DNA of 13,832 bases from Hungateiclostridiaceae bacterium UBA1305 (lineage in GTDB: Bacteria > Bacillota > Clostridia > Acetivibrionales > DTU013), in NCBI GenBank assembly GCA_002307275.1, contig DBTX01000093.1, positions 48,333 to 62,164 on the forward strand. Direction: 5' to 3'. The notes beneath the pieces were generated by a model that saw nothing but the letters and a program-made list of their open reading frames with translations, was not told where the DNA came from and did no database searches. Within the stretch, counting starts at the first letter, position 1. Every line of letters starts with the position of its first letter. Shown in pieces: positions 7,962-13,832 of the stretch. A program made the position numbers and the translations under genes.

Positions 7962-8876
7962 TCACCTGTTTTCTACCGATAAGTTTCCGAAACCATTATT
8001 GATTTCTGCTTCTATTTTGAAGTCCATTAAGTTGTAATCCGGTGAATAGTACCAATCATCTTCTTCAGTCCAACCCTCTTTTTCAAGGTTTGTATTGTTC
8101 AGTCCGCCGTCTAATTTTATTTTCATGCCTGTATCTTCAGGCAGTGTAATATCAATTTTCGAAGCTCCTGATTCAATTTTCATTACAGTATTGTAGCTGC
8201 CCATGTCAAGATCAAGTGATGATACCCCTGTCTTGATATTAAGATTTTCTACCTTCAGGCCACTTAAATCAAGATTGCCGTCAATTGCACCTGTGTTTAG
8301 TTTAAGGTTCCATATGATATCTTTGCTCAAATGGTAATCGCTTCGAAATTTTTCCAGTCTGCCAAGGTTTATGACTTTTTCATCCTTCATTTCGAATTTA
8401 ATGGATGCTGTACTACCGTCCAAATTCTCGGAATGCTTCACTATGGCATCATTGATGGTTGCATCCAGAAGTCCGGATGTCTTTGAATCGATATTTATTT
8501 TCATGGCACCGTAATCAAGCAGTAACTCGGCTTTTTCATTCTGCTGTTTTTTATCCAGAGTCACGTTCATCGAATCACTGGTATAATTGGTTTCATCCCC
8601 AAAATGAAGGTCATATTTGAACCAATTGTTATTTGATGGAGCAAAGTAGCCGTAACCTATCACTACTGCCAGCAGCACTAACCATGTAAGTGTCCTGACA
8701 AGTCTGTTGCTTCTGAATATGAAACCGATCCCAATAGCTACAAGTATCAACGGCCAAAGAGTAATCAATGCATTTAGTGTAGACCATGTTACAATTTTAG
8801 CAATGCTCAGCAGCCATACTGCTCCCACTGTCAGCAGGAGTATGCCGAACCCCAGTCCCTTCCCGTTATTGCGCAT
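7962..8876 (-). CDS. LiaF-like membrane protein (N-terminal helices plus toastrack-type domain)
   Basis: The 304-residue chain begins with three membrane helices at about residues 9-28, 33-54 and 60-78, with LWPLILVAIGIGFIF typical of the DUF5668/LiaF N-terminal part. A long extracytoplasmic-type region follows, built of repeated beta strands (NLKLNTGAIDGNLDLSGLKV, KTGVSSLDLDMG, SGASKIDITLPEDTGM). This is the pattern of LiaF-like C-terminal or DUF4097-type 'toastrack' beta-helices. In Bacillus, LiaF restrains the LiaRS two-component system that senses cell-wall antibiotics. No kinase or regulator lies here, so the same role is only an inference. GGGGAGG is positioned before the ATG, and the gene starts 3 nt after the PspC gene ends, so the two are co-translated. 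Confidence 0.85.
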   Translation of the reverse strand: MRNNGKGLGFGILLLTVGAVWLLSIAKIVTWSTLNALITLWPLILVAIGIGFIFRSNRLVRTLTWLVLLAVVIGYGYFAPSNNNWFKYDLHFGDETNYTSDSMNVTLDKKQQNEKAELLLDYGAMKINIDSKTSGLLDATINDAIVKHSENLDGSTASIKFEMKDEKVINLGRLEKFRSDYHLSKDIIWNLKLNTGAIDGNLDLSGLKVENLNIKTGVSSLDLDMGSYNTVMKIESGASKIDITLPEDTGMKIKLDGGLNNTNLEKEGWTEEDDWYYSPDYNLMDFKIEAEINNGFGNLSVENR

Positions 8877-8879
8877 TTC

Positions 8880-9437
8880 CTAGTTCCTCCCCTTGAATAC
8901 AATGATTCCGCCAATTCCTATCAGGAGCAGAGGGATCATGAATTTAAGGTCGAACAATCCAGGCATGATCTGCTTGCCAAGGAACAGGATTCCCATACCG
9001 ACAAGGATTGCGCCAAGCACGATCTTGTTTCTCTCGGGCTTGTATTTTTCAGGGCGTCCCCATTCATCAGAATTGCTGTTGAATTCACTTTCAAAGCTTG
9101 TGTCAAAGCCAGTATCCGCTTTAGGACCAGCACTTGCACCGGTATCTGCTCCGGTTCCGGCATGATTGCCTGCCCCTGTATAGGGATCCGAGCCGGTGTT
9201 GGAGTATGCGCCCTTGTCTGATCCGCAGCAGCCCCCCCACTGGTCGCTTCCTGTATATCCTCTGTCCTCGGGCATTATAAGTGCTGCTGCAATGTAAAGA
9301 ATAATGCCGACGCCTGAGAAGGATATCAATATGCATATTATCCTAATCAGAGTTGGATCTATGTTGAAGTATTCGGCAAGACCGCCGCAAACTCCGAGTA
9401 TGACCTTATGTGTTCTGGAACGATGTAATCTGTTCAT
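8880..9437 (-). CDS. PspC-domain membrane protein with a glycine/threonine-rich linker
   Basis: The N-terminal 57 residues are a clear PspC domain (HKVILGVCGGLAEYFNIDPT, then a membrane helix ending in YIAAALIMPED). PspC proteins take part in envelope-stress responses. After it comes a low-complexity linker, about residues 58-136, rich in Gly, Thr, Ala, Ser and Asp, with a Cys-Cys pair at 70-71. A second membrane module of two helices follows (about 139-153 and 167-182, IPLLLIGIGGIIVFKG), of the same type as the N-terminus of the next gene product. The 185 residues therefore join a PspC domain to a DUF5668-like module. An AAGGGGT site precedes the ATG. It is the first gene of the operon behind the promoter at 9478-9506. 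Confidence 0.9.
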   Translation of the reverse strand: MNRLHRSRTHKVILGVCGGLAEYFNIDPTLIRIICILISFSGVGIILYIAAALIMPEDRGYTGSDQWGGCCGSDKGAYSNTGSDPYTGAGNHAGTGADTGASAGPKADTGFDTSFESEFNSNSDEWGRPEKYKPERNKIVLGAILVGMGILFLGKQIMPGLFDLKFMIPLLLIGIGGIIVFKGRN

Positions 9438-9477
9438 ATCTTTTACCCCTTTTTTATCGAATAGGTGTTTACAAAAG

Positions 9478-9506
9478 ATAATACGAATTAATTAAAATAA
9501 TGTCTA
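9478..9506 (-). promoter_or_regulatory. Sigma-A-type promoter of the PspC operon
   Basis: Reading on the minus strand, TAGACA and TATTAT are separated by exactly 17 nt, close to the TTGACA-17-TATAAT consensus. Transcription would start near 9471 and give a leader of about 33 nt before the PspC ATG. It also lies just after the DUF1638 stop, so the PspC operon can be expressed independently of the asnS-side genes. No operator repeat is evident around it. Confidence 0.6.
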
Positions 9507-9540
9507 ATGATTTTTCATGTTTCTTATAAATATTATCCGC

Positions 9541-10266
9541 TTACAGACCCATAACCCTGTCATGGTCATAGATGGGCTTGATTTCAGCCCCGGGCGGGAT
9601 GAGAAGGAATTCTTCGTCAGACCATTCCCCTGCCAGCAGTTTGTCGATCAGGCGTGTACTGCCTTCTATAAAACGCATTTTTTTGCCTGCTTCCGCTGCA
9701 TGTTTTACAAAAGTTTCCTTTATATTATTGTCAGCTATGCCGGGAACCTCGATGTATGTTAGAAAATCAATACCGGTACTGGCATTTAGCGTTTCCCATA
9801 TATAACGGGCGTTCTCTTCGCCATATTTTTCAACCAGTTCAGCATAATCACCACTCTGATCCTTTGACAGCAGGCTTACTACATTATCAGAATACCAGCC
9901 GCCATAACGTTCATAGTAGCAGGATGTACTCCATTGTGCGCTCGGCGTCCGCCCGAAATGCTCCTGAAATGCAGCCCTGCTGCCTAAAAAAATAGTACAG
10001 CAGTCATGAGCTCTCGGAATGACTAGCGGAACCGAGCGTGCCACCAAACCTGCCGTACTGTTTCCACAAAGGCCGAAGCCAAGCAATAATGCATCATACT
10101 GCTCTGTCGACCTGTCGATTATATTTTGAATTTCCTTCCGAAGTTCATCCGGTTTTAGATGCGAACGTATTTTTGTGAATTCCATGTCAATCATATTCTT
10201 TGAGTTCGCAGCCGCAAGATATACCGGTCTGGTGAAAACCTCGCAGCCTATCAGTTTGTATTTCAT
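9541..10266 (-). CDS. DUF1638 protein
   Basis: This 241-residue protein of unknown function belongs to the DUF1638 family. The signatures are LLGFGLCGNSTAGL around residue 61, IPRAHDCCTIFLGS around residue 83, and the aromatic segment SCYYERYGGWYSDN near 114. Cys67, His87, Asp88 and Cys89/90 are conserved-type residues that could bind a metal or cofactor. The family is often annotated near corrinoid methyltransferases in anaerobes and methanogens, but no such gene is in this window. GGGAGG lies 5 nt before the ATG. It follows the flippase-like gene by 12 nt, so the two are probably co-transcribed and it is the last gene before the PspC promoter. Confidence 0.87.
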   Translation of the reverse strand: MKYKLIGCEVFTRPVYLAAANSKNMIDMEFTKIRSHLKPDELRKEIQNIIDRSTEQYDALLLGFGLCGNSTAGLVARSVPLVIPRAHDCCTIFLGSRAAFQEHFGRTPSAQWSTSCYYERYGGWYSDNVVSLLSKDQSGDYAELVEKYGEENARYIWETLNASTGIDFLTYIEVPGIADNNIKETFVKHAAEAGKKMRFIEGSTRLIDKLLAGEWSDEEFLLIPPGAEIKPIYDHDRVMGL

Positions 10267-10278
10267 TTGACCTCCCTG

Positions 10279-11295
10279 TTATGGCTCACGCTGCAGAGGC
10301 TTCTCCGGTGCATACAATGCAAAGAGACCTCCGAATATGACAGCAGTGTAGTATGTAAGTATTCTGAATACCAATATGGCCGGTATGATAAAGGCTTTTG
10401 AGAAGAACAGACCGTAAAACATATAGCTTAAGCCTTCTATACCACCGGTGGCACCCGGAGTCGGCACAAGCATCGAAATGAGCGTTATCATCGACTGAGC
10501 CGCCAGGATGTTCACCATAGAAACACTCTGGGGTTCCATCGCCAGCTGTATGAAATAAGGTATGGCAAAAATGAAGGAAAACTGTAAAAACTGTGCGATA
10601 ACCAAATAAGGAATTATTCTCCAATTCCTTTGTATGATTTCGGCGCCCTCACTGAAACTGTTCAATTCGGATTCCAGCTTTTTTTCTACCTTATCTACTT
10701 TTTTGATGAATTTAAACTTTCTGAGCAGATTAAAAACAAATAGGAGCACCTTTTTAGCCGCCTGCCTGTTAAAGAGGAAGAGCAGGTAAAAAACAAGGAA
10801 AGCCATATTTACCAGGATACCAAGAAGGAAGAAATAGTAAAATTCCGGTATCTGGGTGTAAAATTCACCACCCTTGAACAGGTAGGCCGCAATGGCATAT
10901 ATAACGATCACAAACTGATGAAGCACTGTTTTTATAATAATGATAGACGCCGCATGACCGGTTTTGATGCCATCCTTCGCCATGACATAGACCTGGACCG
11001 GCTGTCCGGCTCCGGCCATGGGTGTAATGGCATTGAAAAACTGCCCTATCATGGTGACCCTGATCGAATCCTTCAATGGTTGCTGTTCGGTCATCGTCTG
11101 AGCTAACGAATGCAGAATAACAGCATCCAACGTCCAATAAACCACCATGCAGCTAAAACCTGCAGCCAGCCAATACCATTTTGCATTTTTAATAAGGTGT
11201 GCAAGATCTTTCCAGTTGTTTGTAAAAGCCATTAGTATTATAAGCAGCAGCGCTGATGAAAGCACTATAAGCAACTTGAAAATTCTTTTCTTCAT
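10279..11295 (-). CDS. Flippase-like / LPG synthase TM-type membrane protein (UPF0104)
   Basis: The 338-residue polytopic protein has about seven to eight hydrophobic helices, from residue 5 to 330. It carries the two conserved loops of the UPF0104/AglD group that also forms the membrane half of MprF. These are FFNAITPMAGAGQPVQVYVM at about 86-105 and PTPGATGGIEG at about 278-288. No soluble transferase domain is attached, so it is not a full lysyl-phosphatidylglycerol synthase. It probably moves or binds a lipid-linked substrate. The frame is open further upstream to an ATG at 11400, but that would overlap the preceding Asp23 gene by 74 nt and add a charged tail unlike the family. I therefore start at 11295, just before the first helix, although the AGGAC ribosome site is rather far (about 15 nt). 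Confidence 0.85.
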   Translation of the reverse strand: MKKRIFKLLIVLSSALLLIILMAFTNNWKDLAHLIKNAKWYWLAAGFSCMVVYWTLDAVILHSLAQTMTEQQPLKDSIRVTMIGQFFNAITPMAGAGQPVQVYVMAKDGIKTGHAASIIIIKTVLHQFVIVIYAIAAYLFKGGEFYTQIPEFYYFFLLGILVNMAFLVFYLLFLFNRQAAKKVLLFVFNLLRKFKFIKKVDKVEKKLESELNSFSEGAEIIQRNWRIIPYLVIAQFLQFSFIFAIPYFIQLAMEPQSVSMVNILAAQSMITLISMLVPTPGATGGIEGLSYMFYGLFFSKAFIIPAILVFRILTYYTAVIFGGLFALYAPEKPLQREP

Positions 11296-11326
11296 ATGAA
11301 ATAAATTAATGTCCTTTTCTAAAAAG

Positions 11327-11731
11327 TCATGCCTGACGTGGCAGTTCGTCCACCACTTCAATCTTTCCTGCTTCCTTGTCAACACTAACTCCCAGTACAT
11401 TAACGCTGACAGCGGTGACCTGCATGCCGGTCATACTTTCGACTGCATCTCTTACCCTTGACTGCATTCCGCGTACGACCTCATGTATTTTGCAGCCGTA
11501 TTGCATCACGATGGATAAATCAATCGTAACCAGATTTTCTTTCACTTCCACCTTGATACCCCTACCCATGGATTTTCTACCAAGTATGCCGGCAATTCCA
11601 TCTACAAAACCTCCGCTCATGGATGCGAGTTTTTCGGTTTCCGATGCGGCAATACCTGCGATCGTAGCAATAACTTCCTCTGATATTCTGATTTTGTCAT
11701 CTTTCGGCTGTTCCGATACAAGTTCATTCAT
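11327..11731 (-). CDS. Asp23/Gls24 family envelope-stress protein
   Basis: Asp23/Gls24 proteins are small and membrane-associated, linked to alkaline shock and cell-envelope stress in Firmicutes. The 134 residues carry the family pattern: ISEEVIATIAGIAASETEKL at the start, then the glycine stretch GGFVDGIAGILGRK, GIKVEVKENLVTIDLSIVMQ and YGCKIHEVVRGMQSRVRDAV, ending with a hydrophobic strand (VTAVSVNVLGV). The ATG has GGGGGTAG about 6 nt before it. It lies 70 nt after asnS and 31 nt before the flippase-like gene. The closest functional relative could be the YqhY/AmaP-type paralogue, but the sequence alone does not decide. Confidence 0.92.
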   Translation of the reverse strand: MNELVSEQPKDDKIRISEEVIATIAGIAASETEKLASMSGGFVDGIAGILGRKSMGRGIKVEVKENLVTIDLSIVMQYGCKIHEVVRGMQSRVRDAVESMTGMQVTAVSVNVLGVSVDKEAGKIEVVDELPRQA

Positions 11732-11801
11732 AATACTACCCCCATTAATTAAAATTATTTAATAATACTGCAAATCTGATATATATTTTTTTTATTTGTA
11801 T

Positions 11802-13190
11802 TTAAAAATCTGCTGATTTCGGTGTCCTCGGGAAAGGAACCACATCCCTGATATTTGCAATGCCACTGAGATACATGACAGCTCTTTCAAAGCCGAGCCC
11901 AAAACCCGCATGCCTTGTACCGCCATATTTTCTGAGATCCATATACCAACTGTAATCTTCCTGTGCGAGTCCCAACTCGTCCATGCGCTTTGCCAGTATT
12001 TCATAGCGTTCTTCCCTCTGGCTGCCTCCTATGATCTCGCCAACTCCGGGAACCAGCAGATCCATTGCCGCCACAGTTTTACCGTCATCATTGAGTCTCA
12101 TGTAAAACGCTTTGATTTCCCTGGGATAATCGGTAACAAATACGGGCTTCTTAAATATTTTTTCAGTCAGAAATCTCTCATGTTCAGTTTGCAGATCACT
12201 TCCCCATTTAACGGGATAATCAAAAGTGGAATTCTCCTTTTCAAGAAGTTCCACCGCTTCAGTATAGGTGACATGTGCAAAATCCGAATAGGCAATATTA
12301 TGAAGACGTTCTATTAACGTATTGTCAACGAAGCTGTTGAAAAACTCCAGTTCTTCCGGAATATTCTCAAAGCAATAATCGATCAGATATTTTATCATCT
12401 CTTCAGCAAGCTCCATGTCTTCCTTCAGGCCGGCAAAAGCAATTTCAGGCTCGATCATCCAGAATTCCGATGCATGCCGCGCTGTGTTTGAATTCTCCGC
12501 TCTGAACGTAGGTCCGAAGGTATATATTTTACCGAAAGCCATACAGTAACTTTCTCCTGTGAGCTGCCCGCTGACAGTCAGGCTGGTCTGTTTTCCGAAG
12601 AAATCCTCCGAATAATCAATATTGCCCTTGTCGTCGCGCGGAAGGTTATCCATATCAAGAGTAGTGACTCTGAACATTTCCCCGGCGCCCTCACAGTCAC
12701 TGCCTGTAATAATCGGGGTCTGAACATATACGAAACCCTTCTCCTGGAAAAAACGGTGTATTGCAAAAGACGCAGCGCTTCTAAGTCTGAATACTGCGGA
12801 AAATGTATTCGTTCTGGGTCTCAGATGGGCAATGGTACGAAGAAATTCGAAGGAATGCCTCTTTTTCTGAAGAGGATAATCGGCGGAGCATGACCCTTCG
12901 ATCTCAATAACTGAAGCTTTTAATTCAAAGGGCTGTTTGGCCTCAGGTGTTGCTATGAGTTTGCCGCGAACTTTGATTGATGATCCCTGTGGCAGTTTGG
13001 CAATTTCTTTAAAATTCCCCAGATCTGCTTCGTCAAAAACGATCTGAATATTTTTAAAAAAGGAGCCGTCATTCAATTCTATGAATCCGAAGGTTTTGGA
13101 ATCCCTTATTGTCCTGACCCAACCCGCCACCTCTATCTCTTTGTTGAAATGCTCACTGTTCTCTCTATATAACTGCTTTACACTCAGCAT
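11802..13190 (-). CDS. asnS: Asparaginyl-tRNA synthetase
   Basis: This class II synthetase charges tRNA-Asn with asparagine. The N-terminal OB-fold anticodon domain is at about residues 15-100 (EVAGWVRTIRDSKTFGFIEL). The catalytic core has motif 2, FRAENSNTARHASEFWMIE, at 229-247 and motif 3, GLGFERAVMYL, beginning at 431. PIITGSDCEGAGEMF and the QLTGESYCMAFGKIY segment fit AsnRS rather than AspRS. The 462 residues are of normal size. The frame opens further up at 13253, but I start at 13190, where GGGAGGG precedes MLSVKQLY and the family N-terminus begins. No T-box leader is seen before it. Presence of AsnRS implies direct charging of tRNA-Asn, although the amidation route may also exist elsewhere. 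Confidence 0.96.
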   Translation of the reverse strand: MLSVKQLYRENSEHFNKEIEVAGWVRTIRDSKTFGFIELNDGSFFKNIQIVFDEADLGNFKEIAKLPQGSSIKVRGKLIATPEAKQPFELKASVIEIEGSCSADYPLQKKRHSFEFLRTIAHLRPRTNTFSAVFRLRSAASFAIHRFFQEKGFVYVQTPIITGSDCEGAGEMFRVTTLDMDNLPRDDKGNIDYSEDFFGKQTSLTVSGQLTGESYCMAFGKIYTFGPTFRAENSNTARHASEFWMIEPEIAFAGLKEDMELAEEMIKYLIDYCFENIPEELEFFNSFVDNTLIERLHNIAYSDFAHVTYTEAVELLEKENSTFDYPVKWGSDLQTEHERFLTEKIFKKPVFVTDYPREIKAFYMRLNDDGKTVAAMDLLVPGVGEIIGGSQREERYEILAKRMDELGLAQEDYSWYMDLRKYGGTRHAGFGLGFERAVMYLSGIANIRDVVPFPRTPKSADF

Positions 13191-13257
13191 AACAATTTTT
13201 CCCTCCCGGTTTGAAAATAGTGTATTGTCTGTAATGTTATTATTAACATGCATGTAA

Positions 13258-13266
13258 ATTATAACA
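13258..13266 (-). promoter_or_regulatory. Extended -10 promoter of asnS
   Basis: On the minus strand TGTTATAAT is a perfect TATAAT with the TG of an extended -10. The best -35 (TGGTGA) is poor, as is usual with extended -10 sites. The start would be near 13251, about 60 nt before the asnS ATG. A 10-bp palindrome ACATGCATGT (13246-13255) covers the likely start site and could be an operator. Confidence 0.45.
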
Positions 13267-13336
13267 CGAACCGATTTATATCACCATTCATTATTTCCTA
13301 TTATTGCAAAATCCAATAAGAGTATACATTTAGGAG

Positions 13337-13432
13337 CATGGAAAAAGCAGCTTCCTGCTTCACAAACCATTAATACGCTGTAGTGTATAATTTGTCTGAG
13401 TGTTTAAGCAAGGTGAAGCTGCTTTTGTAATG
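13337..13432. repeat. Inverted repeat pair bounding about 95 bp
   Basis: CATGGAAAAAGCAGCTTC at 13337-13354 and the reverse complement of 13415-13432 match in 15 of 18 positions, with the inner 12 (AAAAGCAGCTTC / GAAGCTGCTTTT) perfect. The 60-nt interior has no coding frame. It might be a tiny non-autonomous element or an RNA with a long-range stem. No target duplication is visible. Confidence 0.5.
13342..13361 (-). terminator. Intrinsic terminator-like hairpin upstream of asnS
   Basis: On the minus strand AAGCAG-GAAG-CTGCTT forms a 6-bp stem with a 4-nt loop followed by TTTTT. It would stop a minus-strand transcript coming from the tRNA-remnant side before the asnS promoter. Its arms can also pair with 13413-13426, an alternative structure described in the findings. 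Confidence 0.5.
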
Positions 13433-13437
13433 GTGAT

Positions 13438-13465
13438 AAAAATGCCAAGGGTGTTGAGTACTTGG
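13438..13465 (-). terminator. Weak terminator-like hairpin after the tRNA remnant
   Basis: CCAAG/CTTGG (5 bp, 11-nt loop) is followed on the minus strand by CATTTTT. It begins about 6 nt after the 3' end of the tRNA-like fragment, as the native terminator of that tRNA gene would. The stem is short, so this is tentative. Confidence 0.3.
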
Positions 13466-13470
13466 TATTA

Positions 13471-13520
13471 TGCTGGAAAGAGATTCGAACTCTCGGAACG
13501 GGTTAACGATCACACGATTT
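13471..13520 (-). tRNA. 3' fragment of a class II tRNA (serine- or leucine-like), 5' half missing
   Basis: On the minus strand the order is AAA then TCGTG (3' side of the anticodon arm), a long variable arm whose stem GATCG/CGTTC has one mismatch, a T arm GAGAG-TTCGAAT-CTCTT, and a short acceptor-like end TTTCCAGCA. The long variable arm makes it serine- or leucine-type, and the sequence looks closer to serine. Upstream (13521-13560) has no D arm or 5' acceptor strand, and the 3' end lacks a proper CCA, so it is a remnant and not functional. Fragments that start in the anticodon loop are typical of attachment sites left by integrated elements. Confidence 0.55.
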
Positions 13521-13553
13521 AATGTACCTCATTATAATATTGTAATTAAAGAT

Positions 13554-13582
13554 AGCAGTTACCGCCCTTCTGCTGTTTTTTT
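13554..13582 (+). terminator. Weak plus-strand terminator-like hairpin
   Basis: AGCAG and CTGCT (5 bp, 11-nt loop) are followed by G and seven T on the plus strand. No plus-strand gene is apparent before it, so it may be a relic or a chance structure. It lies just before the promoter of the metallophosphoesterase gene. Confidence 0.3.
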
Positions 13583-13599
13583 ACCTTTTGCCATTTTTG

Positions 13600-13628
13600 T
13601 TGTCTAAAATTGTTGAATAAAGTATAAT
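13600..13628 (+). promoter_or_regulatory. Promoter of the metallophosphoesterase gene
   Basis: TTGTCT and a perfect TATAAT are spaced 17 nt apart. Transcription would start near 13635 and leave a leader of about 80 nt. That leader contains nested inverted repeats: CCTGAA (13643-13648) with TTCAGG (13680-13685), and inside them CTGAT-TTGT-ATCAG (13657-13670). Confidence 0.55.
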
Positions 13629-13715
13629 AAGAAATACTGCATCCTGAAGAACAAAACTGATTTGTATCAGCATTTTATTTTCAGGCAAATATATATTCTA
13701 TAGAGTGGAATGATT

Positions 13716-13832
13716 ATGAAGATACTGCTGGTTTCCGACCAGGAAGAAACTTATATATGGGATTTTTTTGACCGTGAACGTTTCAAGGACATTGAGCTTA
13801 TTTTATCCTGCGGGGATTTAAAAGCAGAATAC
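13716..13832 (+). CDS. Metallophosphoesterase family protein (first 39 codons, runs off the right edge)
   Basis: The visible start MKILLVSDQEETYIWDFFD and the following LILSCGDLKAEY match the beginning of calcineurin-type metallophosphoesterases. In these, Asp8 and the Asp of the CGD segment at 32-34 bind the two metals. The usual first motif is DxH, and here it is DQE, a variant found in one clostridial-type subgroup as far as I can recall. The substrate cannot be told from this piece. ATG 13716 is used, and the ATG at 13710 in the same frame is possible. GAGTGG upstream is a fair ribosome site. It is divergent from asnS and has its own promoter. Confidence 0.75.
   Translation, partial: MKILLVSDQEETYIWDFFDRERFKDIELILSCGDLKAEY

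Larger units (their letters stand above)
13191..13715. other. Intergenic region without a protein gene
   Basis: This 525-nt stretch between divergent asnS and the metallophosphoesterase gene has no believable coding frame. The longest small frames lack ribosome sites. It holds the asnS promoter, the inverted repeats, the tRNA remnant, weak terminators and the rightward promoter listed separately. Confidence 0.6.

Noticed and set aside
11296..11400. Longer N-terminus for the flippase-like protein
   Set aside because: It would overlap the Asp23 gene by 74 nt and adds a charged stretch unlike the family. The start at 11295 precedes the first membrane helix.
13191..13253. Longer N-terminus for AsnRS
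   Set aside because: The extra 21 residues lie in leader sequence, and the GGGAGGG ribosome site points to 13190.
13430..13522. 30-codon plus-strand frame over the tRNA remnant
   Set aside because: It has no proper ribosome site and its sequence is explained by the tRNA-like remnant on the other strand.
13191..13560. T-box riboswitch in front of asnS
   Set aside because: The conserved T-box sequence with its GGTGG core and a matching antiterminator are absent on the minus strand, so only a vague attenuator-like structure remains.
1..13832. CRISPR array, insertion sequence with transposase, prophage or defence system
   Set aside because: I saw no regularly spaced repeats, no transposase or integrase reading frame, and no phage or nuclease-type genes in the window.

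Overview
The window looks like a chromosomal segment of a low-to-moderate GC, spore-forming-type anaerobic Firmicute, most likely a clostridium of the cluster III kind. The reasons are the maf-radC-mreBCD-PBP2 gene order, the Asp23, PspC/LiaF-like and DUF2284/DUF1638 families, strong Shine-Dalgarno sites and AT-rich spacers. The exact genus cannot be fixed from the sequence alone. Most genes read on the minus strand.

Positions 1-5133 (minus strand) hold the cell-shape and division cluster: maf (nucleotide pyrophosphatase), radC, mreB, mreC, mreD, and the first 386 codons of a penicillin-binding protein 2 that runs off the left edge. mreB, mreC, mreD and PBP2 are tightly packed and supply the actin-like scaffold, its membrane partners and the transpeptidase of the elongation machine. 

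Positions 5134-6574 (plus strand) are a small accessory patch. It holds an unrecognised short reading frame split by an in-frame TGA, a ComER/ProC-like gene that stops after its nucleotide-binding domain, and a cysteine-rich DUF2284 metal-binding protein gene. All three are packed head to tail.

Positions 6645-9506 (minus strand) form a probable envelope-stress operon behind one clear sigma-A-type promoter: a PspC-domain membrane protein, a LiaF-like membrane protein, and a class I isoprenoid-synthase-fold protein with altered metal motifs. The link between PspC/LiaF sensing and an isoprenoid enzyme is the most suggestive functional association in the window.

Positions 9541-13190 (minus strand) run asnS (asparaginyl-tRNA synthetase), an Asp23/Gls24 protein, a flippase-like (UPF0104/AglD-type) membrane protein and a DUF1638 protein.

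Positions 13191-13715 have no convincing protein gene. The stretch contains the asnS promoter region, a terminator-like hairpin with an alternative long-range 12-bp pairing partner, the 3' part of a class II tRNA (serine- or leucine-type) without its 5' half, and the promoter and hairpin-bearing leader of a plus-strand metallophosphoesterase gene that runs off the right edge. The tRNA remnant and inverted repeats suggest an old integration or rearrangement scar. I did not find a clear new defence or mobile system. The best leads are the isoprenoid/PspC operon, the UGA-split small ORF with truncated ComER, and the tRNA relic.
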